From assembly GCF_028309625.1 (NCBI RefSeq), contig NZ_JAQMHR010000003.1, forward strand, positions 310,001 through 374,000: DNA of 64,000 nt, given 5' to 3'. Of this stretch, positions 57,063 through 64,000 are shown one piece after another. This DNA comes from Trichococcus sp. K1Tr (GTDB lineage: Bacteria; Bacillota; Bacilli; Lactobacillales; Aerococcaceae). The notes under the pieces are model-generated. The model was not told the DNA's origin and ran no database searches. It saw nothing but the letters and a program-made list of their open reading frames with translations. The position numbers were made by a program, and so were the translations under genes. The number at the start of each line of letters is the position of its first letter. The first letter of the stretch is position 1.

Positions 57063-57869
57063 TTAAAAGTAACAGTTCAAGCCTTCTTCCAGAAAGATTT
57101 GGCGGTAATCATCCAGATCTTCCGCTTGGTACTGGCGCACGCCCGTAAAGGCATATTCGCGTTCCAAAAGTTCATATTTGTTTTCACCGAACTGATGGAA
57201 GGGCAGGAGATTGACATCGGTCAGTCCGATGGATGCGATCAGTTTGCTGAAATGTCGGGCATCCTCGAGACTGTCATTGTAGTCCGGGATGACCGGTATG
57301 CGGATCAGTACCTCTTTGCCGGCCGCTTTAGCGATGCGCAAATTCTCGATGATGATTTCGTTTTTGACTTTGGTCCCCTCGCGATGCGCGGCGCTGTCGT
57401 AATGCTTCAGGTCGATCATTAGATAATCGACATCTTTGATGAAGTCCTCGAAAATCAACGGATTCGTCCAGGCAGTCGTCTCGATGGCCGTATGGATGCT
57501 TTGTTGCTTCAACTCAGCCAGCAACTTCTTCGCGAAAGTGGCCTGATAGAGGACCTCGCCACCGGAAAGGGTGACGCCACCGCCGGATTCTTCATAGAAA
57601 GGCAGGTCTTTCATGACTTCCGTCAACACTTCATCCACGGTCATGTCTTTCCCTTGCGTCACGTATTCTTGCTTCGTTTTGTCCCACATCTGTTCGGGGA
57701 AGGCATTTTGCGATTCGGGATTGGCGCACCAAGTACAGCGCAGCGGACAACCTTTGAAGAAGACGACCGTGCGGATGCCGGGACCGTCATGGATGCTGAA
57801 CTTCTGGATATTGAAGATGCAGGCGGTTTGCGGAGAGCTGGGGACAGTAACTTTTTTTGGATAATTCAT
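57063..57869 (-). CDS. Glycyl-radical-enzyme activase (radical SAM)
   Basis: 268 residues. The cluster motif CPLRCTWC gives Cys41, Cys45 and Cys48, preceded by 'FSIHDGPGIRTVVFFKG', the activase signature. It makes the 5'-deoxyadenosyl radical that creates the glycyl radical on its partner. The ferredoxin-like insert with two extra clusters, common after the first cluster in activases of glycerol- and isethionate-type enzymes, is missing: only about 20 residues separate CANPE from 'KDMTVDEVL'. It is divergent from the DeoR gene and shares its operator. The partner is very likely the enzyme at 59.4 kb. Confidence 0.9.
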   Translation of the reverse strand: MNYPKKVTVPSSPQTACIFNIQKFSIHDGPGIRTVVFFKGCPLRCTWCANPESQNAFPEQMWDKTKQEYVTQGKDMTVDEVLTEVMKDLPFYEESGGGVTLSGGEVLYQATFAKKLLAELKQQSIHTAIETTAWTNPLIFEDFIKDVDYLMIDLKHYDSAAHREGTKVKNEIIIENLRIAKAAGKEVLIRIPVIPDYNDSLEDARHFSKLIASIGLTDVNLLPFHQFGENKYELLEREYAFTGVRQYQAEDLDDYRQIFLEEGLNCYF

Positions 57870-57982
57870 GTTCGTATGCTCCTTATCGCTAATTTGGAAA
57901 AGCGCTCTTGCGTTTCTTTACGCTTAGTTTACCACATGGGATTCACAAGTCAATGGAAATGTTTCATAGGAATATTAAACAC

Positions 57983-57995
57983 TTTCGAACGAAAC
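57983..57995. promoter_or_regulatory. DeoR-type operator between activase and regulator
   Basis: TTTCGAACGAAAC in the divergent region between the activase and DeoR genes. The same 13 bases occur at 59325-59337 in front of the glycyl radical enzyme. TTTCGAACGAAA is a near palindrome. Confidence 0.72.
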
Positions 57996-58087
57996 TAAAA
58001 GGGCGCGAAAAATTGTATTCAGTTACGCAAAATGGTAGAATGGTTCCATAAGAAGAAACGGTCCGTCAAGAAATGGAGCAATGAATC

Positions 58088-58837
58088 ATGACAGGTAGAA
58101 GAGAAGAAATCCTGGCCTTGGTCAGCGAATTAAAAAAAATAGAAGTGAACGATCTTGCCGAAAGGCTCAGTGTTTCGAAAGTAACCATCCGGAAAGATCT
58201 GGACGCATTGGAAAAGCGCGGACTTCTCCATCGCGAGCACGGTTTTGCGGTGCTCAACAGCCAAGACGATCTGAATTACCGCTTAGCGCTGAACTACGAT
58301 AAGAAAGTGCAGATCGCGAAGCTGGCGGCAAAAGAAGTAGCCAACGGGGAAACGATCATGATCGAATCGGGATCGAGCTGCGCCATCCTGGCGGAAATCA
58401 TCTCGAAGACGAAGAAGGATGTCACAATCATCACGAATTCGAGCTTCATCGCCCATTATGTCAGCAACGAGATGAACTGCCAGATCGTCTTATTAGGCGG
58501 AAATTACCAACAGGATGCGCAGGTGACGGTCGGCCCACTCGCCAAGAAGAGCATCCAGAATTTCTTCGTGGATAAAGTGTTCATCGGTATCGACGGCTTC
58601 GACCGCGTCTTCGGGTTTTCCAACAGCGACATGCTGCGTTCGGAAGTCGTCCAGACGATGGCGACAGTCGCCAAACGGGTCATCGTGCTGACCGATTCCA
58701 CTAAATTTTACGAGCGGGGCCTCATCAAAACGCTGGATATCAACGAAGTCGACACCATCTACACGGACGGCGGCCTGGACGAAGACACGCAACGTTACCT
58801 GGAAACAAAAGAAGTCACAGTTGTCACAACAAAATAA
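58088..58837 (+). CDS. DeoR-family regulator of the radical-enzyme module
   Basis: 249 residues. The N-terminal DeoR helix-turn-helix 'VNDLAERLSVSKVTIRKDLDALEKRGLLHREHG' and the sugar-phosphate-sensing domain ('IMIESGSSCAILAEII', 'GIDGFDRVFGFSNSD') are complete. Family members bind phosphorylated sugars as inducers, so the inducer is probably a sugar phosphate handled by the pathway. The identical operators in front of the activase and of the radical enzyme make these its targets. It has its own terminator. Confidence 0.87.
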   Translation: MTGRREEILALVSELKKIEVNDLAERLSVSKVTIRKDLDALEKRGLLHREHGFAVLNSQDDLNYRLALNYDKKVQIAKLAAKEVANGETIMIESGSSCAILAEIISKTKKDVTIITNSSFIAHYVSNEMNCQIVLLGGNYQQDAQVTVGPLAKKSIQNFFVDKVFIGIDGFDRVFGFSNSDMLRSEVVQTMATVAKRVIVLTDSTKFYERGLIKTLDINEVDTIYTDGGLDEDTQRYLETKEVTVVTTK

Positions 58838-58848
58838 GAATTTACAGA

Positions 58849-58894
58849 AGAAGCCTGACGGAATCCCGCAAGATTCCGTCAGGCTTCTTTTTGA
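58849..58894 (+). terminator. Terminator after the DeoR gene
   Basis: GAAGCCTGACGGAATC and its complement with a 7-nt loop and a T run. Confidence 0.9.
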
Positions 58895-58933
58895 GGTGTT
58901 CTTGGATACGTAAAAATGATTGCGATAATGTCT

Positions 58934-59193
58934 CGGCCGGAGGAGCCGGCCCCATAAAGGCCCTCAACTCCGGCCAGGAAGACTTCCCCGGAGCATAGGC
59001 GAGCGAAAAATCCTCACCTCCGACTAGCCATCGTTCGTCGGAGGACAGACTGTGACCGCGCGTCCAGCTCCGGCCAACATTCGCCCACAGGAGGAGAGCG
59101 GATTACCGGAACTGCAACTCCGTTGAGAAGGGCGCTCACCGGAGGAAAGCACCAGCTCCGGCCAAGCAAGCCTCCACCGGAGCAGCGGCCTCC
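58934..59193. repeat. CTCCGG hairpin cluster
   Basis: Five or more hairpins with CTCCGGCC/CCGGAG-like arms, e.g. CTCCGACTAGCC...GTCGGAG and CTCCGGCCAAGC...CCGGAG. They fill the gap between the DeoR terminator and the next promoter. No gene is seen. Confidence 0.8.
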
Positions 59194-59271
59194 TATCGCG
59201 GCCCAATCCGATTCAGTTTTTTCAGATTCATGAAGGGGGTTACATTTTCAACACATTGGGCACAAAATCGA

Positions 59272-59337
59272 TTGACAGTCATTTCTGGTGGTGGTATTAT
59301 GATTTCGAAAGCAAGTTTTATTAGTTTCGAACGAAAC
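59272..59337 (+). promoter_or_regulatory. Promoter and operators of the glycyl radical enzyme operon
   Basis: TTGACA (59272-59277), exactly 17 bp, TATTAT (59295-59300): a near-perfect sigma-A promoter. TTTCGAAAG at 59303-59311 and TTTCGAACGAAAC at 59325-59337 follow, 22 bp apart, about two helical turns, ideal for repression by the DeoR protein. Confidence 0.8.
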
Positions 59338-59357
59338 GATAGAAAAGGGGAGTCAGC

Positions 59358-61802
59358 ATGATGCAAGCAACAACCGCAGCAACGCCGATCATTAAAAAAC
59401 AAGCAAACTATTTTGGATCCCTCTCTGACCGAATGAACGCCTACCGCGAAAGCGTCTTGGAAAGCAAGCCTTTTGTGGATGCGGAAAGAGCCATCTATAC
59501 AACCGAAAGCTACAAAGCGCACCAGGACAAACCGATGCCGATCAAACGGGCCCACATGCTGAAGAATATTTTGGAAAACATGACCATCTACATCGAAGAC
59601 GAAACGATGATTGCCGGCAACCAAGCTTCTGCGAACCGTTCGGCCCCGATTTTCCCTGAATACGCAATGGATTGGGTCGTCAAGGAATTGGACGAATTCG
59701 ACAAACGCGACGGCGATGCTTTTTACATTACGGAAGAAACGAAAGAACAGCTCCGCGCAATCGCCCCTTATTGGGAACACAATACGATCAAGGAAATGGG
59801 TCTGGCCGCCATTCCGCCAGAAAGCAGACTGTTCTATGACCTCGGCATCATCAAAGCAGAGGGCAACATCACTTCCGGCGATGCCCACGTGGCCGTGCAG
59901 TACGGCGATCTCCTCCGTTTTGGGCTGAAAGAATACGAAGCGCGCGTGCGTGCGGCGTTGGCGAAGCTGGATTTGACGAAAGCGGAAGACCAAAAGAAAT
60001 ACCATTTCTATCAAAGCATCCTGATCGTGACCGAGGCCACAACGAACTTTGCCAAGCGCTACGCCGATCTGGCTGAAGCAAAAGCCCAGGAAGCCGCTCC
60101 GGAACGCGCGGCGGAATTGTTGGAAATGGCGCGGATCTTGAAAAAAGTCCCATACGCACCGGCAGATACATTCAAGGAAGCCATCCAGAGCATCTGGCTC
60201 GTCCACCTCGTCCTGCAGATCGAATCCAACGGCCACTCGCTCTCGTACGGACGCATGGACCAATATATGCAACCCTATTTTGACCGCGATGTGGAAAAAG
60301 GGATCCTGACTGAAGCCGCCGCGATCGAATTGCTGAACAATCTCTGGATCAAAACGCTGACGATCAACAAAATCAGAAGCTGGTCGCACACGCAATACTC
60401 CGCCGGTTCGCCGCTTTATCAGAACGTGACAATCGGCGGGCAGACGGTCGACAAGAAGGACGCCGTGAACAAAATGTCCTACATGATCCTGAAATCGGTG
60501 GCGCAATGCCATTTGACCCAACCGAACCTGACTGTCCGCTACCACCGCGGGCTCGACAACAAATTCATGCAGGAGTGCATCGAAGTCGTGAAACAAGGCT
60601 TCGGCATGCCGGCCTTCAACAACGATGAAATCATCATCCCTTCCTTCATCGAACGCGGCATCACGGAAGAGGACGCCTACAACTATTCGGCTATCGGTTG
60701 CGTGGAAGTCGCCGTTCCGGGCAAATGGGGTTACCGTTGCACCGGCATGAGCTTCATCAACTTCCCGAAAACGCTGTTGATTGCGATGAACAACGGCATC
60801 GATTCGGCCTCCGGACAGCAGTTGGTGGAAGGCTCCGGCTACTTCCCGGAAATGCAGAGCTACGAAGATCTGACGCGCGCTTGGGACAAGACGATCCGAG
60901 CCATCACCCGCCACAGCGTCATCATCGAAAACGCGATCGATACCGTATTGGAGCAACAGGCTGGGGATATCCTGCTCTCCGCGCTCTGCGAAGACTGCAT
61001 CGGCCGCGGCAAAACATTGAAGGAAGGCGGCGCCGTCTACGATTTCATCAGCGGACTGCAAGTGGGCATCGCCAACTTGGCGGACTCGCTGGCTGCCATC
61101 AAAAAGCTAGTGTTCGAAGACAAAAAGATGACTAGCCAAGAATTGTGGGATGCCTTGATGAACAATTTCGCCGGCGAAAAGGGGCTGGAAATCCAGCGCC
61201 TGTTGTTGGAAGCGCCGAAGTACGGGAATGATGACGATTATGTCGACTGCCTGGTCGTCGATGCCTACAACGCCTACATCAATGAAGTGAAAAAATATCC
61301 GAACAACCGCTACGGCAAAGGCCCGATCGGCGGATTGCGTTATGCCGGCACCTCCTCCATCTCGGCCAACGTCGGCCAAGGGAAAGGCACGATGGCGACG
61401 CCGGATGGCCGCAACGCCGGGACCCCATTGGCGGAAGGGTGTTCGCCTTCGCATAATATGGATAAGAATGGACCGACATCCGTGTTCAAAACAGTCGCAA
61501 AACTGCCGACCCGTGAGATAACCGGCGGCGTATTGCTGAACCAAAAAGTTTCGCCGCAAGTCTTGGCAAAACCGGAGGATTCCATGAAACTGATCGCCTT
61601 GATCCGGACTTTCTTCAACAAGCTGGACGGCTTCCATGTCCAGTACAACGTCGTTTCGAAGGAAACCTTATTGGATGCCCAAGCCCATCCCGAAAATCAC
61701 CGGGATTTGATCGTTCGTGTGGCTGGCTATTCCGCCTTCTTCACGGTTCTGTCTAAGGCGACGCAGGATGACATCATCGAAAGAACCGAACACACTTTTT
61801 AA
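59358..61802 (+). CDS. Glycyl radical enzyme, PFL2/YbiW-like
   Basis: 814 residues, the usual length. The radical Gly790 lies in 'IVRVAGYSAFFTVL', and the active-site thiyl Cys448 with Glu450 in 'YSAIGCVEVAVPGKWGYRC'. A dehydratase or lyase of the wider glycerol-dehydratase group is expected. The segment after the Cys lacks the WHD residues I associate with glycerol dehydratase and isethionate lyase, and the partner gene is an FSA-type aldolase. This fits the YbiW branch, recently linked to opening of 1,5-anhydroglucitol-6-phosphate. Isethionate sulfite-lyase remains an alternative because the taurine genes are adjacent. Confidence 0.85.
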   Translation: MMQATTAATPIIKKQANYFGSLSDRMNAYRESVLESKPFVDAERAIYTTESYKAHQDKPMPIKRAHMLKNILENMTIYIEDETMIAGNQASANRSAPIFPEYAMDWVVKELDEFDKRDGDAFYITEETKEQLRAIAPYWEHNTIKEMGLAAIPPESRLFYDLGIIKAEGNITSGDAHVAVQYGDLLRFGLKEYEARVRAALAKLDLTKAEDQKKYHFYQSILIVTEATTNFAKRYADLAEAKAQEAAPERAAELLEMARILKKVPYAPADTFKEAIQSIWLVHLVLQIESNGHSLSYGRMDQYMQPYFDRDVEKGILTEAAAIELLNNLWIKTLTINKIRSWSHTQYSAGSPLYQNVTIGGQTVDKKDAVNKMSYMILKSVAQCHLTQPNLTVRYHRGLDNKFMQECIEVVKQGFGMPAFNNDEIIIPSFIERGITEEDAYNYSAIGCVEVAVPGKWGYRCTGMSFINFPKTLLIAMNNGIDSASGQQLVEGSGYFPEMQSYEDLTRAWDKTIRAITRHSVIIENAIDTVLEQQAGDILLSALCEDCIGRGKTLKEGGAVYDFISGLQVGIANLADSLAAIKKLVFEDKKMTSQELWDALMNNFAGEKGLEIQRLLLEAPKYGNDDDYVDCLVVDAYNAYINEVKKYPNNRYGKGPIGGLRYAGTSSISANVGQGKGTMATPDGRNAGTPLAEGCSPSHNMDKNGPTSVFKTVAKLPTREITGGVLLNQKVSPQVLAKPEDSMKLIALIRTFFNKLDGFHVQYNVVSKETLLDAQAHPENHRDLIVRVAGYSAFFTVLSKATQDDIIERTEHTF

Positions 61803-61823
61803 TCGGAAAAGGAGACTGAACGA

Positions 61824-62504
61824 ATGGAATTTATGATCGATACGGCAAACATCGCCGAAATCACAAAAATGATGGAATCCTTGCCGTTATGCGGCGTGAC
61901 CTCCAACCCGTCCATCCTGAAGAAGGAAGGGGATGTGGCATTCTTCGACCAATTGAAACAAATCCGCGCCCTCATCGGCAAGGAACGGAGCCTGCACGTC
62001 CAAGTCGTCGCGATGGATGCGGAGGGGATGATCAAAGACGCGCACCGGATTCTTGCGGAAATCGATGATCAGGTCTACGTAAAAATTCCGGTGAACATGG
62101 AAGGGCTGAAAGCGATGAAAGCCTTGAAGGCGGAAGGCGTGAACATCACCGCGACAGCCATCTACACCGAAATCCAAGGCTACTACGCAATCGAAGCGGG
62201 TGCCGATTACATCGCACCGTACTTTAACCGCATGGAAAACATGAACATCGACCCATGCCAAGTCATCAGCGGTTTTGCGCAAATGATTGCGGCTGGCAAT
62301 TACCCTACCAAAATCCTGGGCGCCAGCTTCAAAAACATCGGCCAAGTGAACAAAGCTTTACTGTGCGGCGCCCAAGCTGTGACGGTAGGCACCGATGTAC
62401 TGGCAGCATCCCTTGACATGCCCGCTATCCAAAAAGCCGTGGATGATTTCAATGATGATTGGGTCGCTATCCATGGCGTCGATAAAGAGATTTACAAACT
62501 GTAA
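61824..62504 (+). CDS. fsa: Fructose-6-phosphate-aldolase-like transaldolase
   Basis: 226 residues, short (beta/alpha)8 transaldolase form. Schiff-base Lys87 is in 'VYVKIPVNMEG'; 'CGVTSNPSILKK' and 'ILGASFKNIGQV' are conserved. FSA enzymes cleave fructose-6-phosphate or 1-deoxy sugar phosphates to glyceraldehyde-3-phosphate and dihydroxyacetone or hydroxyacetone. It follows the glycyl radical enzyme by 21 bp after GGAAAAGGAG, so it probably processes that enzyme's product. Confidence 0.88.
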   Translation: MEFMIDTANIAEITKMMESLPLCGVTSNPSILKKEGDVAFFDQLKQIRALIGKERSLHVQVVAMDAEGMIKDAHRILAEIDDQVYVKIPVNMEGLKAMKALKAEGVNITATAIYTEIQGYYAIEAGADYIAPYFNRMENMNIDPCQVISGFAQMIAAGNYPTKILGASFKNIGQVNKALLCGAQAVTVGTDVLAASLDMPAIQKAVDDFNDDWVAIHGVDKEIYKL

Positions 62505-62528
62505 AAGAAGAAGTATATGAAGGATTAA

Positions 62529-62670
62529 CCCCGTCAAAACCGGTTTCGGCGGGGTATTCCTATTGTGTGCAGTTCAAAATAGCCCGCCAAAACTGATTTG
62601 GCGGGCTAAACCAGCATCGTGCGGCCCGAAATAAACCGCCAAAGACTGTTTGGCGGGGAAAACCCCGCCC
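62529..62670. repeat. CCCGCCAAA hairpins after the aldolase gene
   Basis: Hairpins at 62529-62554 (CCCCGTCAAAACC...GGTTTCGGCGGGG), 62581-62607 (AGCCCGCCAAA...TTTGGCGGGCT) and 62635-62658 (CCGCCAAA...TTTGGCGG). The first could end transcription of the radical-enzyme operon. Same family as at 42.03-42.16 kb. Confidence 0.8.
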
Positions 62671-62709
62671 CGAGGTTCGAAACATTCTAACTCTTTTTTC
62701 CTTTACTCC

Positions 62710-62764
62710 AAAGAAACAGCCACCCAACCTCAAAAACGAGGCTGGATGGCTGTTTCTTTAGTTT
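62710..62764. terminator. Bidirectional terminator before the permease gene
   Basis: AAAGAAACAGCCA and TGGCTGTTTCTTT arms with a 24-nt middle; it can end the leftward permease gene. Confidence 0.82.
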
Positions 62765-62773
62765 CCTTAAAAC

Positions 62774-64000
62774 TTAGTCATGACGCAAAGCTTCAATCGG
62801 ATCGAGCTTGGCTGCTTTATTGGCAGGGAAGACACCGGCAATGACGCTGATGATGACGCTGGCCAGGATGCCTAACAAGGCATAGGTCGGGGTCATGTGC
62901 AGGATGGTCGTCCCGAAGATGCGCTCGACCGCCACGTTCCCGATTGTGGAAAGCAGGGCGGCAATGCCGACACCCAGCAGGCCGCTGAACAGGCCGATCA
63001 GGAAAGATTCAGAGACGAAGATGCGGCGGATATCTTTGTTGCGCCCGCCGATCGCTTTGATGACGCCGATTTCCTGCGTCCGCTCAACAACGCTGATGTA
63101 GAGGACGGTAAGGATCATGATGGCCGATACGAACAAGGAAATGCCAGCCACACCGGCTAGGATATACGTGAAGATATCCAGCAATTTCGTGAAGGTTTTT
63201 GCCAGCGTGTCCGTGGAAGAGCCTGCATATCCCAACCCGTTGATCGCATCTTTGATGTCTTGGGAATTGCTTGTTTCATCCGCGAAAAGATACGCGACAT
63301 TCGGTTCCACGGTCAAGCCGTTTTCAGCGTTCATGTCCGCGAAAGTTTCCATCGTCATGAAGACCGAGTCGAAAGCTCCGGAAGGGCCGATCGCGTTTCC
63401 GGCTGTGTAGATGCCGCTGACCGTGTAGGTGCCGTTCAAAGGGTTGCCGTTGACGGAAAGCTTGACTTCGATTTCCTTGCCGATCATCTCTTCAGGGGTG
63501 CCGGCCATTCCATCTGCCATTTCCTCGGTGATCAGGACTTCATCCTGTTCCGGGAACTCGCCGTACAAAATGTTGGAGTCGGTCATGAACTCCGAAGTCG
63601 TGCCGAAGTTCATGAAGGGATAATTTTCGCCTTCATAAACGACCGTGTCGCTGCCCATCGAGAAGGAAGCGTAGGACAATTCCAACTTTTCGACATTCGG
63701 AATGGCTTCCAGCTCGGCAATGTTCGCTTCTTCAAACGGGATGTTCTTCGAAAGCTGCGCGGCCGGATTATCGGCGATCAGCGTACCGCCGATTCCACCA
63801 CCGCCTCCCATGCCGCCTGGCTGCGCAGGGGCTGCTTCTGCGACGGTTTCGACGCTAGCGGAGCTGTCGTATTGCGTCTCCTCGGTCATCCGCGCTTCAC
63901 TGATGATCGGATTGACGTTTTCGTTCATCGTGTCGGTCAGGTAGTCGTTGACGCCTTTTCCGAGCGCCAGCATCAGGATGATGCTCATGATGCCGATGCT
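62774..64000 (-). CDS. MacB/FtsX-type ABC permease, 5' end outside window
   Basis: At least 408 residues are visible; the frame runs off the right edge, so the N-terminus and first membrane segment are incomplete. A large extracytoplasmic domain with a Gly-rich loop (GGMGGGGGIGGT) is followed by three membrane segments and the FtsX motifs 'ERTQEIGVIKAIGGRNKDI' and 'FPANKAAKLDPIEALRHD'. This is the macrolide-exporter/lipoprotein-release class, which works with a LolD-like ATPase, probably encoded beyond the edge. Substrate unknown; antimicrobial peptides are common ones. Confidence 0.87.
   Translation of the reverse strand, partial: SIGIMSIILMLALGKGVNDYLTDTMNENVNPIISEARMTEETQYDSSASVETVAEAAPAQPGGMGGGGGIGGTLIADNPAAQLSKNIPFEEANIAELEAIPNVEKLELSYASFSMGSDTVVYEGENYPFMNFGTTSEFMTDSNILYGEFPEQDEVLITEEMADGMAGTPEEMIGKEIEVKLSVNGNPLNGTYTVSGIYTAGNAIGPSGAFDSVFMTMETFADMNAENGLTVEPNVAYLFADETSNSQDIKDAINGLGYAGSSTDTLAKTFTKLLDIFTYILAGVAGISLFVSAIMILTVLYISVVERTQEIGVIKAIGGRNKDIRRIFVSESFLIGLFSGLLGVGIAALLSTIGNVAVERIFGTTILHMTPTYALLGILASVIISVIAGVFPANKAAKLDPIEALRHD

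Noticed and set aside
59193-61061. 622-codon open frame on the minus strand
   Set aside because: It lies opposite the glycyl radical enzyme, has no domain or ribosome site, and is a shadow of that gene's codon bias.
59358-61802. Pyruvate formate-lyase or glycerol dehydratase
   Set aside because: There is a single active-site Cys followed by Val-Glu rather than the Cys-Cys pair of PFL, and the glycerol-dehydratase WHD segment is missing.

Overview
The window looks like a chromosomal segment of a Gram-positive, low-to-mid GC, fermentative bacterium. Strong AGGAGG-type ribosome binding sites, lipoprotein lipoboxes, several PTS permeases, an LCP (LytR-CpsA-Psr) protein, an OpuA-type transporter and long runs of terminator hairpins all fit the Lactobacillales. 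Gene content and the mid-range base composition suggest a Carnobacteriaceae member such as Trichococcus. That placement is an inference; there is no rRNA gene in the window to confirm it.

Layout. 0.3-1.0 kb: exported C39-like peptidase. 1.3-8.6 kb: LacI regulator, LplABC-type sugar ABC importer without its own ATPase, cytoplasmic GH32 fructosidase and fructokinase. 9.1-11.5 kb: marR-ftsH operon. 12.1-13.0 kb: DNA repair methyltransferase and a small unknown gene. 13.1-14.7 kb: polar amino-acid ABC importer (permease and lipoprotein). 15.4-17.6 kb: duplicated DUF1538 membrane protein with a duplicated PII-like partner. 17.8-25.1 kb: metallophosphoesterase, aldo/keto reductase, CPBP protease, DNA glycosylase, Gfo/Idh/MocA oxidoreductase, DEAD-box helicase, second LacI regulator. 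25.3-29.0 kb: bioY-bioB-bioD-bioA. 29.2-31.1 kb: lipoprotein alpha-carbonic anhydrase and AEC transporter. 31.1-32.7 kb: sucrose-type EIIBC. 32.8-37.1 kb: mobile-DNA graveyard (structured ORF-less element, a 307-bp MITE, a group II intron 5' fragment, a decayed IS1182 copy) around one MFS gene. 37.3-46.2 kb: LCP protein, sucrose PTS plus sucrose-6-P hydrolase, RpiR regulator, alpha-glucoside PTS plus GH4 phosphoglucosidase. 46.7-49.7 kb: opuA glycine-betaine/proline importer. 50.5-56.9 kb: taurine module. 57.1-62.5 kb: glycyl-radical-enzyme module. 62.8-64 kb: 5'-truncated MacB/FtsX-like permease.

The most interesting part is 50.5-62.5 kb. A class III aminotransferase, two PII proteins of the NifI1/NifI2 type without any nitrogenase gene, a TauABC-like importer and an iron-type alcohol dehydrogenase form what looks like a taurine nitrogen-scavenging operon (taurine to sulfoacetaldehyde to isethionate). 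Next to it, a DeoR regulator, a glycyl radical enzyme, its radical-SAM activase and a fructose-6-phosphate-aldolase-like protein share a near-identical TTTCGAACGAAA operator and form a separate radical-enzyme pathway.

A second theme is intergenic hairpin DNA. At least four repeat families occur. Two separate arrays have exactly the same 52-bp period, and a third cluster reuses their loop sequence on a different stem. These arrays, and a 180-bp tandem duplication of another family, occupy most of the larger gene-free gaps.
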